64,000 nucleotides of DNA from Hoeflea sp. 108 (GCF_000372965.1 NZ_KB890024.1:3412839-3476838); one strand, 5' to 3'; shown: positions 32,010 through 43,743, counted from the first letter of the stretch. The notes: generated by a model not told the origin, from the sequence alone. Translations and numbers: made by a program.

Positions 32010-32927
32010 GTGACCCGGCCCCTCGCCTACGCCTTCATCGGCCTCGGCCATCTCGGCGCCAATCTGGCGGCATGCCTTGTGCGTGGCGGCTTCGAGGTCG
32101 TCGTCTACGACCGCAACCCCGAAGCCATCGAGCGCCTCGTAGCACTGGGCGCAAGCGCCGCCACAAGCCCGGCCGACGCCGCCGCCCGCGCCGGCAACGC
32201 CATCACCTGCCTGCCCTCGCCCAAGATCAGCGAAGCGGTGCTGACCGGCCCCGACGGGTTGCTGGCCGGACTGCCCAAGGGCGCGACCTGGATCGAAATG
32301 TCGACCAACGGCCACGACGAGGTCGTGCGGCTGGCGGCGCTGGCCAAAGCCGGCGGCGTCGAAACCCTCGAATGTCCTGTTACCGGCGGCGTCCACCTCG
32401 CCGCCGACGGCCGGATCACGGCCCTGATCGGCGGCGACGCAGCCCTCTACGACCGCCACCATCAGGCGATCGAAGCCATGTGCGCGCGCGCCTTCCTGAT
32501 GGGACCGATCGGCTCGGCGGCAGTGATAAAAGTCATCACCAACATGCTGGCCTTCATCCACCTGGTCGCCGCCGGCGAGGCGTTGATGCTGGCGAAAAAG
32601 GGCGGTCTCGATCTCGCCCAGGCCTACCACGCCATCGTTGCCTCCTCGGGCAACAGCTTCGTCCACGAGACCGAGAGCCAGCTTGTCCTCAACGGCTCCT
32701 ACGACATCGGCTTCACCATGGACCTGGCGCTGAAGGATCTGGGTTTTGCGCTTTCCATGGCGCGCGAAGGCGGCGTGCCGCTGGACCTCGCCGACCGCGT
32801 CAACGCCATCTTCCGGCAGGGCAAGGAAATCTATGGCGGCGACGCCTGGTCGACGATGATCGTCAGGCTGCTGGAGGATGCGACCGGCGCCGACCTGCGC
32901 GCACCCGGTTTCCCGGCGAAACTCTGA
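32010..32927 (+). CDS. Beta-hydroxyacid dehydrogenase (3-hydroxyisobutyrate / tartronate-semialdehyde reductase family)
   Basis: A 305-residue NAD(P)-dependent enzyme with N-terminal Rossmann motif FIGLGHLGANLA at residues 9-20, followed by CPVTGGVHLAADG (substrate-binding) and MGPIGSAAVIKVITNML with the catalytic lysine expected at VIK. The start is GTG 32010, with GAGG at 32001-32004 partly inside the preceding stop region. In the gene set with a GMC oxidoreductase and an enolase-superfamily enzyme it likely reduces or oxidises a small sugar-acid intermediate. Confidence 0.88.
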   Translation: MTRPLAYAFIGLGHLGANLAACLVRGGFEVVVYDRNPEAIERLVALGASAATSPADAAARAGNAITCLPSPKISEAVLTGPDGLLAGLPKGATWIEMSTNGHDEVVRLAALAKAGGVETLECPVTGGVHLAADGRITALIGGDAALYDRHHQAIEAMCARAFLMGPIGSAAVIKVITNMLAFIHLVAAGEALMLAKKGGLDLAQAYHAIVASSGNSFVHETESQLVLNGSYDIGFTMDLALKDLGFALSMAREGGVPLDLADRVNAIFRQGKEIYGGDAWSTMIVRLLEDATGADLRAPGFPAKL

Positions 32928-33003
32928 CAGGGCGCGCCGGCCTTTGACATCCTCCCACGCCCGAGGGATAGCTCTCGCGCGTTTGACGGAAAGGGAATCT
33001 CCG

Positions 33004-33225
33004 GTGAGGCCGAGCCTGAGGGCGAAAATACTCGACGTGTGCGCGCGCAAGATCGCCGCCAAGGGCCCCGATGTCGGGCTGTCGTTCTATGCGTTTTTCG
33101 CCAACCGAAATGACGACCCGGAGCTTCTGATGGAGGCCGCCGAATGGTGGATCCGCACTCACGAGCTCGACCATTTCGAAAAGGCGACGAAGATCGAGGC
33201 GATGGTCAGGTCCATGGACGCCTGA
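33004..33225 (+). CDS. Small conserved-looking hypothetical protein (73 residues)
   Basis: Starts at GTG 33004 with AAGGGA 12 or so bases upstream. Soluble, helical and rich in charged residues: LRAKILDVCARKIAAKG, then FYAFFANRNDDPELLMEAAE and a C-terminal KIEAMVRSMDA. I recognise no family. It is not clearly part of the preceding operon, being 77 bases downstream. Confidence 0.55.
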   Translation: MRPSLRAKILDVCARKIAAKGPDVGLSFYAFFANRNDDPELLMEAAEWWIRTHELDHFEKATKIEAMVRSMDA

Positions 33226-33255
33226 TCGGACGGCCAGGAAACTGCCCTTGCGAAT

Positions 33256-33358
33256 CTGCCCTCACCCTTTCCCTGCGAAGAACGGCGAGAGCGTGGTGCA
33301 AACGTTGCCGCAGCTCCCTGTTTCCGGGGACAAGATGCCGGCAGGCGGATGAGGGCAG
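33256..33358. repeat. REP-like extragenic element with inverted ends
   Basis: About 103 bases bounded by perfect 9-bp inverted ends (CTGCCCTCA at 33256-33264 and TGAGGGCAG at 33350-33358). The interior includes GCCTGCC/GGCAGG-type and TTTCCGGGGA segments typical of repeated Mesorhizobium intergenic elements. I assign it by resemblance; copy number cannot be checked here. Confidence 0.5.
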
Positions 33359-33363
33359 CGCAA

Positions 33364-33390
33364 GGAAATCAGTCACATAGGCTGATTTCC
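33364..33390. terminator. Hairpin downstream of the lipid kinase gene
   Basis: Perfect 9-bp inverted repeat (GGAAATCAG, 33364-33372 with 33382-33390), loop nine bases, beginning 25 bases past the end of the minus-strand lipid kinase gene. No clear T-run, so a weak or bidirectional terminator. Confidence 0.4.
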
Positions 33391-33415
33391 CGACTCTCTT
33401 CCCGACCTGCTTGAA

Positions 33416-34354
33416 TCAACACCTCACCTTCAGCACCTTCGCCACCATCTCGTAGGTCGCGGGAATGTGCCCCGGCGACTCGCCGTCGATGTCGACCAGC
33501 GCCGCATTCGCCAGCGGATCGCCCAGCGGCTCGACCACCACCTTGCGCCCGCGCATGATCGTGATGGCCGGGTGGTTGCGGTGGCGGCCGCCATAGAGCA
33601 GGCGGATGTCGAAGATGAGCTTGAACTTGCTTGCCGCGCGCAGGATGACGATGTCGAACAGCCCGTCGTCGGGCACGGCGTCGGGTGCGATCATCATGCC
33701 GCTGCCGAAGAACTTTTCGTTGGCCACCGCCACCAGCGCCACCCTGGCCTCGACCGGTTCGCCATCGTCGACGGTGATGCGCACGTCCTGGAAGCGGTAG
33801 CGCAGGAACTCGACGACAGTGCGCCAGAAAAACAGCGCCTTGGCCGAGCCGCGCCCCTTGCGCCTGTCGGCATTGACGGCGCGCACCGTCGCCCCCGACA
33901 TGCCCAGACTGGCGATGTTGACGAAATGGCGGCTCGCCAGCCGGCCATGATCCTCGATGAAGGAAATGCGGCCGGCGTCGATCAGCCGGTCGGTGCCGCT
34001 GGCGATGCGCTCGACCGCCGCAGCGGCATCGACCGGAATGCCCAAGCCGCGGGCGAAGTCGAGGCCGGTGCCGCAAGGCAGGATGCCGAGCGCCGCCGTG
34101 CTGCCGGTTTCGGCCTGCATCTGCAAAAGCCCGTCGGCCACCTCGCTGATCGTGCCGTCGCCACCGGCGGCCACGACGATCTCGCAGCCGAGCGCGACGA
34201 GATCGCGCGCCAGCACCGCGCCGTCGCCGGGCTCTTCGGTTTCGCGGATCTCGAGGTCGGAAAAGCGCTGCGAAAGCGTCGCAACGACATCGGCCCAATG
34301 GGCGTCGAGCCGCCCGCCGCCTGCCACCGGATTCCTGATGACGCCGATCTTCAC
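33416..34354 (-). CDS. Diacylglycerol/sphingosine-kinase-family lipid kinase
   Basis: A 312-residue soluble kinase: KIGVIRNPVAGGG at the N-terminus, the nucleotide-binding VVAAGGDGTISEVADGL, LPCGTGLDFARGLG and a beta-sandwich C-terminal half (IDGESPGHIPATYE). It phosphorylates a lipid alcohol such as diacylglycerol at the membrane face. I use GTG 34354 because GGGAGGG lies eight bases upstream; the longer frame to 34378 contains this site within itself. Stands alone. Confidence 0.88.
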   Translation of the reverse strand: MKIGVIRNPVAGGGRLDAHWADVVATLSQRFSDLEIRETEEPGDGAVLARDLVALGCEIVVAAGGDGTISEVADGLLQMQAETGSTAALGILPCGTGLDFARGLGIPVDAAAAVERIASGTDRLIDAGRISFIEDHGRLASRHFVNIASLGMSGATVRAVNADRRKGRGSAKALFFWRTVVEFLRYRFQDVRITVDDGEPVEARVALVAVANEKFFGSGMMIAPDAVPDDGLFDIVILRAASKFKLIFDIRLLYGGRHRNHPAITIMRGRKVVVEPLGDPLANAALVDIDGESPGHIPATYEMVAKVLKVRC

Positions 34355-34606
34355 CAACCAGACCCTCCCGGCAGTCAATGGCCGCCGCCTCCGCGCCCAT
34401 TGTTAGCCGCCGAGGCAATTGCGCAAGGAAAAGGTTGGGAAGTTCACATCAACTCGCAGCACAAGCCGCCAAGGCCGGAACCGGCTCCGGTGCGCCACAA
34501 CGTTGCCGCGAAAGCCGAAGCCACCATCATGCCATGATTGCGGCCAACTGGCGCCGCGATCGCAGCAGAGAAATCGCAGTGTTAACTTTCCCTGGGGATT
34601 CGGACC

Positions 34607-35026
34607 GTGATCAAGTCAGCACTTGTCGCCATGACCATTGTCGGCTGCGACTGCGATGCCAAGCTGTGTGAATATATCGGCGAGACGCCGGCACAATGGA
34701 CCTCGGTCGCCGACTGCGAGGCGGCGATGAAGAGCCGCATCCTGCATCAGGGCAACCACGACTATCCGCTGGTCACCGGCATCTGCCGCACCACTGTTTT
34801 TGCCGAGCCGCAACTGGCATCGGCGCCATCTGAGGTCATTGAGGCCAAGCCGGCCGAGCGGACGACGGTGGCCGGCATCGTCGAGGGCGGCCGCTCCGTG
34901 CTCTATCGCACCGCCAATGGCTACGCGCTGGTGCGCGATGGCTTCGGCAACGCCGCCGCCGGAACGCTTGATGCGGCCAGGCGCTCGTCGTCCTGGCTCG
35001 CCCAGAACCTCGCCCCCGGCTTCTAG
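34607..35026 (+). CDS. Exported hypothetical protein (139 residues)
   Basis: Starts at GTG 34607 with GGGGA upstream. The first 14 residues are a short hydrophobic stretch followed by CDCDAKLCEYI, giving a cysteine cluster after a weak signal; a lipoprotein or exported protein is possible. The centre has ADCEAAMKSRIL, a common pattern in small rhizobial secreted proteins, and the C-terminus is unremarkable. No family recognised. Two strong hairpins follow. Confidence 0.6.
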   Translation: MIKSALVAMTIVGCDCDAKLCEYIGETPAQWTSVADCEAAMKSRILHQGNHDYPLVTGICRTTVFAEPQLASAPSEVIEAKPAERTTVAGIVEGGRSVLYRTANGYALVRDGFGNAAAGTLDAARRSSSWLAQNLAPGF

Positions 35027-35043
35027 ACTGGGGACAAAAGATT

Positions 35044-35132
35044 GCCGGCCCCGAAGGGCCGGCGTCGGCAGCTTGGAAGGGCGCCGATGGAACGCTTCGG
35101 CGCCCGGCCGGGGAGAATGCCGGCCGGGCGCC
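35044..35132. terminator. Pair of GC-rich hairpins
   Basis: First hairpin 35044-35063: 8-bp perfect stem (GCCGGCCC) with CGAA tetraloop. Second 35099-35132: perfect 13-bp stem (arm GGCGCCCGGCCGG) with 8-base loop. They lie between a plus-strand gene and the convergent DUF1344 gene, so they probably end both, though neither has a T-run. Confidence 0.55.
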
Positions 35133-35151
35133 GTCAGCGAAACCTTGGGTT

Positions 35152-35394
35152 CTAGGAGGCTTTTTCGATGGCCGTCACCGCACCTGTCGTGTCGTCGACG
35201 GTCACCTTCACCTTGGCTCCGGCCGCGAGGCCTTCGACCGAAATGCTCTCAGGCACGACATAGGTCTTGCCGTCTTCCAGCGTGATCGACCGCGTTGCCG
35301 GATCGACCGAGGCGACGGTGCCTTCGAGATCGGCCGCATAGGCGGCACCAATGAAGGCAAGCGAAGCGACGGCCGTTGCAAGGATCTTGTTCAT
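35152..35394 (-). CDS. DUF1344 small exported protein
   Basis: An 80-residue protein with a signal peptide (residues 1-20, cleavage AYA-A) and a small beta-rich domain with TVASVDPATRSITLEDGKTY and VKVTVDDTTGAVTAIE, the DUF1344 pattern. The start is ATG 35394 with GGGAG upstream; 44 codons of upstream frame are excluded. Probably periplasmic; function unknown. Confidence 0.85.
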   Translation of the reverse strand: MNKILATAVASLAFIGAAYAADLEGTVASVDPATRSITLEDGKTYVVPESISVEGLAAGAKVKVTVDDTTGAVTAIEKAS

Positions 35395-35834
35395 GTCTGG
35401 TACTCCCGTTCTGGTCTGTCCGGGCTGGCCCTGCCCTCGTAGCAAGGCCCGCCGAACGACCTGGAGAATGCCCGCCGCCACGCCGCACCGCAAATCACGT
35501 TGAGTGAAATTATCGAACAGAATCATAAGCTTAATTCTGCCACATTCGAAGGCAGGACAAGCCTTTGCAACCTGCTTCGCTGCTCTTGTGCAGCGTCGAA
35601 AGCTATATCAGGCAAGGTCTCGGCGCCGTCATATGCCGGTCACCTCACGGCCATTCCGGTGCCGGATTTCGAGATCGCCGATCACGAAAGACCTGAAACA
35701 GGCGACGACCAGCATGGGTTTGCCGCCTGCCCCCGCGACGTTTTGCACCACTGTTCCGTTGGTCCAGCCGAGGCGCGCCGCTTCACAGCACCCGCGGATT
35801 CTGGCATATCTTGGCCTGCACAAAGCGTGCTCAT
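35395..35834. other. Gene-free stretch between the DUF1344 and SemiSWEET genes
   Basis: About 440 bases on which the open frames of both strands overlap without a family match or ribosome-binding site. A minus-strand 64-codon frame at 35629-35823 has a faintly protein-like C-terminal end but I cannot support it. Confidence 0.45.
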
Positions 35835-36107
35835 TTGAAAGCTCCCGCCTTGCACCCCCTGTTCGAAATCGTCGGCTCCGTCGCCGCTGTCCTGACCACG
35901 CTTGCGTGGCTTCCGCAGATCCTGAAGATCCTGCGCGAGCGCAAGACGAGCGACATCTCGCTCGGCACCAACGCGGCCCTTGCCACCGGCATCTCGCTCT
36001 GGATCGTCTACGGCGTGGCGCTCGGCTCGCTGCCCGTCATCCTGTCGAACTCGGTCACGCTGCTCTTCATCCTCGCCATTCTCGGGCTCAAGCTGCGCTA
36101 CGGCTGA
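35835..36107 (+). CDS. SemiSWEET sugar transporter (MtN3/saliva family)
   Basis: About 90 residues with three membrane helices, half of a SWEET transporter, functioning as a dimer to move sugars down their gradient. The PQ-type signature TLAWLPQILKILRERKTSDI and the asparagine-containing third helix (VILSNSVTLLFILAIL) are diagnostic. The start is uncertain: no ATG precedes the domain, and TTG at 35811, 35835 or 35850 are candidates. Confidence 0.85.
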   Translation: MKAPALHPLFEIVGSVAAVLTTLAWLPQILKILRERKTSDISLGTNAALATGISLWIVYGVALGSLPVILSNSVTLLFILAILGLKLRYG

Positions 36108-36162
36108 CGCATCGGCCCGCAGACCGGGATCGGTTTCCGAAACGCTTCAAGGCCCAGGAGCG

Positions 36163-37116
36163 TCAGGTGCCGATCTTGCGCACCAATGACGCTGTCGCCA
36201 GCATGGTGGCGATATCGGCGATCATCGGCTCGACATGGGTCTTGTAGTCGACAGTGACCGCATCGGGCGGAAGCTCGAAGAAGTCCCTCTTGTCGGGCAG
36301 GAGCAGGAAGCCGTCGCTGCCATTGATGGCGATGCGTGCCGGCGCGCCAGGCCAGACCTCGTTCAGCCAGCCGAGCGCCTGCGCCATCTGCCCCGAAACC
36401 AGCGGCTGCGCGGCATCAGGAGTGTCGGTGCGGAAATCATAGGCCGCGTCGATATCGGCAAGGCCCGACTTGATCTCCGTCAGCCGGCCGCCGAACATCT
36501 CCCGGAAAAAGCCCATGACGGCAGTGGTCTTCACCGTTGCCACCAGCACGCCGTCGAACGGCTTGACCATGTCGAAGGCGACGACGACGCCATCGAACAG
36601 CTCGACATCGGCCTTGCCGGAGCGCTGCCACAGCGACGCCTCGTAGAGCTCGAATGAAAAGCCGTCATAGCTGCCCGAGATGACGTCGTCGAACTGGCTG
36701 CCGTCGAAGTCGCCGATGGTCTCGCGCGGCAGCCTGGCGAAGCTCTTCGGCGTCACGTTCTTGGCGAGCCTGATGTCCTGGACAAAACCGAAGGCGATCG
36801 GCAGCAGCTTGTCGCGCAGCGAGGCCTGCAGGTTGCCGCCGGTGCTGGCCGCCAGCACATAGACGGCGAAGGAGGCGAGGAAGGCGGCCAGATAGAGATA
36901 GATATGCAGCGTCGAGAACCAGAGCTCGTAAGGGTCGGCGCCAAGATTGAGCACCATGGCCAATCCGATGACCACGACGACCAGCAGGCCGAGATAGACC
37001 GGCACCCGCCAGCGCACCGACCGGATTGCCGCCTTGCGCTGCGCCTCATAGGCCTCGATGTCTCGTCTTATCCCGGCGATGACTGCTTCGTCGGGCATGA
37101 AACCGGATGCGCTCAT
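36163..37116 (-). CDS. DUF3137 membrane protein
   Basis: A 317-residue protein with two membrane helices (about residues 38-58 and 70-90), an N-terminal cytoplasmic helix and a large C-terminal domain with FDGSQFDDVISGSYDGFSF and FDGVVVAFDM, matching DUF3137. The function is unknown. GGGGGA precedes the ATG at 37116. Same direction as the CapA-like gene but 260 bases downstream of it, with repeat elements between. Confidence 0.83.
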   Translation of the reverse strand: MSASGFMPDEAVIAGIRRDIEAYEAQRKAAIRSVRWRVPVYLGLLVVVVIGLAMVLNLGADPYELWFSTLHIYLYLAAFLASFAVYVLAASTGGNLQASLRDKLLPIAFGFVQDIRLAKNVTPKSFARLPRETIGDFDGSQFDDVISGSYDGFSFELYEASLWQRSGKADVELFDGVVVAFDMVKPFDGVLVATVKTTAVMGFFREMFGGRLTEIKSGLADIDAAYDFRTDTPDAAQPLVSGQMAQALGWLNEVWPGAPARIAINGSDGFLLLPDKRDFFELPPDAVTVDYKTHVEPMIADIATMLATASLVRKIGT

Positions 37117-37280
37117 TCTGTCCCCCAGATGCCGGCATGGCCGGCAAGCCCCGCCGGATGATAATCAATTCCGCGAAAAAGTCGCCCGCGTCTTTCGCAA
37201 GGCCGGTCGGCGCAAATCATGCGGAAACAACGACATGGAGCAGGATGCGGAATCAGGTCGCGAGCATCAGCAGGTTCCTG

Positions 37281-37379
37281 GAGGGTTTCCGCTTTTCTTC
37301 GAAATGCGGAAAACCCTCTCTCTTTTTGTTCTTACGCAATTCCTGACCGAAAACCGCTGCGCACTTTTCCTGGAATTGC
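37281..37379. repeat. RIME-like extragenic palindromic element (two palindromes)
   Basis: Two adjacent palindromes. The first spans 37281-37318 (GAGGGTTTCCGC paired with GCGGAAAACCCTC, one bulge) followed by TCTCTTTTTG. The second spans 37336-37379 (GCAATTCC with GGAATTGC, interior including AAAACCGCTGCGCACTTTTCC). This mosaic of palindromes, AAAACCG...CACTTTT included, resembles the RIME elements abundant in rhizobia. It abuts the stop codon of the CapA-like gene. The first palindrome could act as a terminator on the plus strand. Confidence 0.6.
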
Positions 37380-38423
37380 TTAGCCGCCGGCGAAAATCGC
37401 ATCCCAACGCTGCCGCATCCTCTCTCCCGCCGCGCCGGGCACCGCTTCAAGCTGTAGCAGCCGTTCGCGGTCGCCGGCGCGCAGCCGGGCAAACGGCACC
37501 ATGCGATACGACGCCACCTGCCCGCGCGTCTCGTCGTCGGCGCTGATCTCGGCCACCATGATCGCCCCGATCCGGCCCGGCCAGGGCTGCCTGGCAAAGG
37601 CGGTGCCGAAAAAATCGCCGACGCCATAAGCCACCAGTGTGTCGCCGATCCGCTCGACCGGCTGCACCACATGGGCGTGGTGCCCGACCGCGAGCCCGAC
37701 GCCGAGCTCGGCCAGGCGCTCGGCCCAGGCGCGCGTCTGCGGCCGCGGAAAATGGCGGAACTCCCAGTCCCAGTGCGGCACGGCGCAAATGAGATCCACA
37801 CCTTCGCAGCCTGGTATCACTGATTTGCAGCCCGCGAAAAAATCCTCGGCCATGCCGACGCGACCGGCAAATTCCTGGGCATCGGCGTTGCGCCATTGCG
37901 TGAAGGCGACCAGCGCCAGCGTCAGCGGACCGACCGCCACCTTGCGTGCCGCAACATCGGTGCCTGTTGTGGCGATGCCGAGCTTCGCCAGCGCCGCCAG
38001 CGTCTCGTCATAACCGCCAATGCCCTGGTCGAGCACATGATTGTTGGCAAGCGACAGCACCAGCCTGTCATGGCTGATGCCCACGGATCCCAGCGCGCCC
38101 TCGAGGAACTGTGCCGACATGGCGTGATGCGAACCGACCAGCATGCCCAGCCGGGCTGTTGGCCGCTCGACGACCGGGCTCTCGCAATTGCCGATCACCA
38201 GATCTGCCGATGCCAGCAGCTGCCGCAAACCGGCATCGCATTCGGGCGGCCGGCGATTGGCCACGGCGGAGATGTCGCCGACGAAGGCCAGCCGCGCACT
38301 GCGCTGCGGTGGCGGCAAGAATTCGCCCTGCGCCGGCAGGAAGCCCGGAACGTTCCCGCCCAACGACGGCTTCAGGAAGCGAAGCGGCCAGGAAAGCTTG
38401 TAGGAGAGAGGATAGTTGGACAC
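37380..38423 (-). CDS. CapA-family (poly-gamma-glutamate synthesis type) calcineurin-like protein
   Basis: A 347-residue protein starting at GTG 38423. It has FVGDISAVANR, NCESPVV, LSLANNHVLDQG, WDWEFRHFPRP, and VGHHAHVVQPVERIG, the metal-binding pattern of CapA/PgsA metallophosphatase-fold proteins. No signal peptide is seen. Bacillus CapA takes part in poly-gamma-glutamate capsule, but other members act on other surface polymers. It is co-directional with the upstream GT4 gene, 68 bases away, so a shared surface-glycan role is plausible. Confidence 0.85.
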   Translation of the reverse strand: MSNYPLSYKLSWPLRFLKPSLGGNVPGFLPAQGEFLPPPQRSARLAFVGDISAVANRRPPECDAGLRQLLASADLVIGNCESPVVERPTARLGMLVGSHHAMSAQFLEGALGSVGISHDRLVLSLANNHVLDQGIGGYDETLAALAKLGIATTGTDVAARKVAVGPLTLALVAFTQWRNADAQEFAGRVGMAEDFFAGCKSVIPGCEGVDLICAVPHWDWEFRHFPRPQTRAWAERLAELGVGLAVGHHAHVVQPVERIGDTLVAYGVGDFFGTAFARQPWPGRIGAIMVAEISADDETRGQVASYRMVPFARLRAGDRERLLQLEAVPGAAGERMRQRWDAIFAGG

Positions 38424-38491
38424 GCTGCGCCTGAATTGTCACCCAACCCACCTTACCAGCAAAACATTGTGCGAAGGTGGCCCGGCTATAC

Positions 38492-39589
38492 TTATGCAGC
38501 GCGTCGTCTTGGACGCCGGCCGGCCCGTTCCATTGCCAGGCGATAGACCCCGTCGATCTCGCTGACGATCCGCTGCGGGGCAAGCTTTCGCACAAGTGTC
38601 TGCCTGTCCTGCGCGCCCAGCGTGGCACGCAACGCATTGTCCCGGAGCCTCAACGCGGCAGCCGTCATGCCCTCGACATCGCCGACGGCAAACAGGCGCT
38701 CCTCCGGCAACAGGTCCACCATGTTGCCGACGCGCGTCGACAACACAGCTATTTCAGCCGCCATGGCCTCCAGCGGTGCGATCGGCGCCTGCTCGTCGCG
38801 CGACGTCATCAGAAACAGGTCGAAGGCCGGCAGCAGATTCAGAGCATCTTTGCGCTGCCCCGGCAGATGGACTCTGCCCTCAACCTCGGAACCGGCCAAG
38901 GCGGCGTTCCAGCCGGGCATCGGCTCGACCCCGTCGATATCTGCGCCGATCACCAGCAGCTCCGCATCGACACCGCCGGCCAGCAACCCGCGCAGCACAC
39001 CGACCATGTCGAGCTGGTTCTTGCGCTGAGACAGGTGCCCGATCGAGCCGATCAGGAATGCCTCTTCCCGGATGCCCAGGGCGCGGCGCGCCGCGCGCCT
39101 GCGTTCGGCGGTTGCGGGCGCGATGCTGCCGGTGTCGAACATGTTCGGAATGAGATGGAGGCGGCGGCGCGAAACCAGCATGTGCCTGGCATAATAATCC
39201 GCGGTCCATTTGCTCGGCGCGATGACCTCATGCGCAAACAGCCAGGGCAGCTGGAACTGCCGCGCATGCGCCGTCATGACGACGGGCGTGCCGGCGGCAC
39301 AGCGGAACACGAGCCCGAACTTGTTGGCCCGGCTGCCATGGGCGTGGACGACGTCCTCGCCCCAGTCGCGAATGGCATAGCCGACGCGGCGAAGTTCGTC
39401 CGGCTTGGAGAACAGGTCGGACGTGACCGTCCGGATCGGGCCATTGAACGGCTGGCCTTCGATCCACGAGCCTTTCATCTGGACGAGCATGATGTCGTGG
39501 CCGGCGTCGAGCTGGGCCTGGATCAGCATCCTGGAACTCGTTGCCACGCCATTCAGCCCGCCATGGCCGACCAGATGCACGATCTTCAT
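38492..39589 (-). CDS. Glycosyltransferase family 4
   Basis: A 365-residue GT-B enzyme: MKIVHLVGHGGLNGVATSS, then VVHAHGSRANKFGLVF, GSIGHLSQRKNQLDMVG and the donor-site region FLMTSRDEQAPIAPLEAMAAE, in place of the usual E-x7-E motif. The C-terminal 10 residues are almost all arginine. GAGGGG precedes the start. Not adjacent to the LPS operon; probably acts with the CapA-like protein downstream. Sugar and acceptor unknown. Confidence 0.88.
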   Translation of the reverse strand: MKIVHLVGHGGLNGVATSSRMLIQAQLDAGHDIMLVQMKGSWIEGQPFNGPIRTVTSDLFSKPDELRRVGYAIRDWGEDVVHAHGSRANKFGLVFRCAAGTPVVMTAHARQFQLPWLFAHEVIAPSKWTADYYARHMLVSRRRLHLIPNMFDTGSIAPATAERRRAARRALGIREEAFLIGSIGHLSQRKNQLDMVGVLRGLLAGGVDAELLVIGADIDGVEPMPGWNAALAGSEVEGRVHLPGQRKDALNLLPAFDLFLMTSRDEQAPIAPLEAMAAEIAVLSTRVGNMVDLLPEERLFAVGDVEGMTAAALRLRDNALRATLGAQDRQTLVRKLAPQRIVSEIDGVYRLAMERAGRRPRRRAA

Positions 39590-39840
39590 GCGCCCCTCGC
39601 ATCGGCCGGCAGATGTTCAAACGACGATTGCGCTGGGATCACGTGCTTGCGACCGGTCCGACAGATGGTGCGCGACCAGAAGCCATTAGCCGTGGCTTAA
39701 ATATGGCAAAAGCCTGCGGCACGGCAACAATCGCATCGTTACACAGGTATAAAGCATAACGACATCAGGCCACTGGCCAGAATGACAAGGAGCGTTAGCT
39801 TGTCATGGTTCGACATGAACTTCGGCTCGGAGAACTGCCC

Positions 39841-40275
39841 ATGATGTTTCGAAAACTTGCCGTCACCGCAGCGGTGCTGGCCGGGACGATGGTACTGCCG
39901 GCGATAGCCATGGCGGCCGACGCCTTCACCACCGGCAATGTCAACGTCCGCAGCGGCCCCGGCACCGGCTATGCCAAGGTCGGAATGCTGCGTGAGGGCA
40001 CGCCCGTCGACCTGCGCGGCTGCGAAGGCAACTGGTGCAATGTCTACGGCCCGAGGCTGAGGGGATGGGTCTCGGCCAACTTTCTCTCCGACTATGTCGG
40101 CCGCCCGCCGGCAGTGATCGTGGCGCCGACCATCGTCGTGCGTCCGCCGCATTATCGTCCGCCGCACTGGAACCGGCCTCCGAACTGGAATCGCCCGCCC
40201 AAGCCACGGCCACCCAGGCCGCGTCCGCCCGGCGCGCACTGCAAGATAGCGCCCGGCTTCCCCTGCCCGCGGTAG
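39841..40275 (+). CDS. Exported SH3-domain protein with Pro-rich tail
   Basis: A 144-residue protein: signal peptide (residues 1-25, cleavage AMA-A), bacterial SH3 domain with TGNVNVRSGPGTGYAKVGM and GNWCNVYGPRLRGWVSANFL, then a tail of PPHWNRPPNWNRPP-type repeats and a cysteine-bearing end. The domain binds peptidoglycan peptides in relatives. Start ATG 39841 with GGAG at 39829-39832. Confidence 0.85.
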   Translation: MMFRKLAVTAAVLAGTMVLPAIAMAADAFTTGNVNVRSGPGTGYAKVGMLREGTPVDLRGCEGNWCNVYGPRLRGWVSANFLSDYVGRPPAVIVAPTIVVRPPHYRPPHWNRPPNWNRPPKPRPPRPRPPGAHCKIAPGFPCPR

Positions 40276-40384
40276 GCACTTCCTGACAGCCTGTTGTCAG
40301 CAGCAAGAACAGGCATGGGCGCGTGCGCCGGCTTTCCGGCGCCGCGCCCTTTCCATTTGGACCGATACCGCCCATATTCCGCTC

Positions 40385-43432
<3,048 letters not shown>

Positions 43433-43469
43433 GCAAAGCAGCTTCACTGAGAGCGGCAAGGAGCGATCG

Positions 43470-43700
43470 CTAGCACGGCCCTTGATTGTCCTGCGACCCT
43501 TGCGTCTGCCGCACCGCCCACTCGATGTTGCCGCGCGAGATGCAGAGATCCTTCAATGCGGCATCGTCCAGGCGCGACAGTCTCCGTGCGGCACCCCATT
43601 GGCGAATGGCCGACGCCGCCGAACCGACTGTTACAAGCATGGCGCGGGCGAGCCTGCCGCGACGTGCGGTCCTGCCTTGATTTTCGATCATGGTCGTCAT
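43470..43700 (-). CDS. DUF1127 (YjiS-like) small protein
   Basis: A 76-residue basic protein with the DUF1127 helix AIRQWGAARRLSRLDDAALK, then DLCISRGNIEWAVR. Start ATG 43700 with GGAG upstream. DUF1127 proteins in Agrobacterium, Rhodobacter and relatives affect phosphate and carbon metabolism and RNA turnover, and in Rhodobacter one is co-transcribed with CCUCCUCCC RNAs. Divergent from the LysR gene by 88 bases, with which it forms a likely regulatory pair. Confidence 0.88.
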   Translation of the reverse strand: MTTMIENQGRTARRGRLARAMLVTVGSAASAIRQWGAARRLSRLDDAALKDLCISRGNIEWAVRQTQGSQDNQGPC

Positions 43701-43743
43701 GGCCGGTCTCCAGGGAATGGGAACAGGCTAACGACCCGACTGG

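Noticed and set aside
33369..34418. 349-codon alternative frame overlapping the lipid kinase gene on the same strand
   Set aside because: The kinase frame has all the family motifs; the alternative is Arg/Gly/Ala-rich, typical of a frame-shifted shadow.
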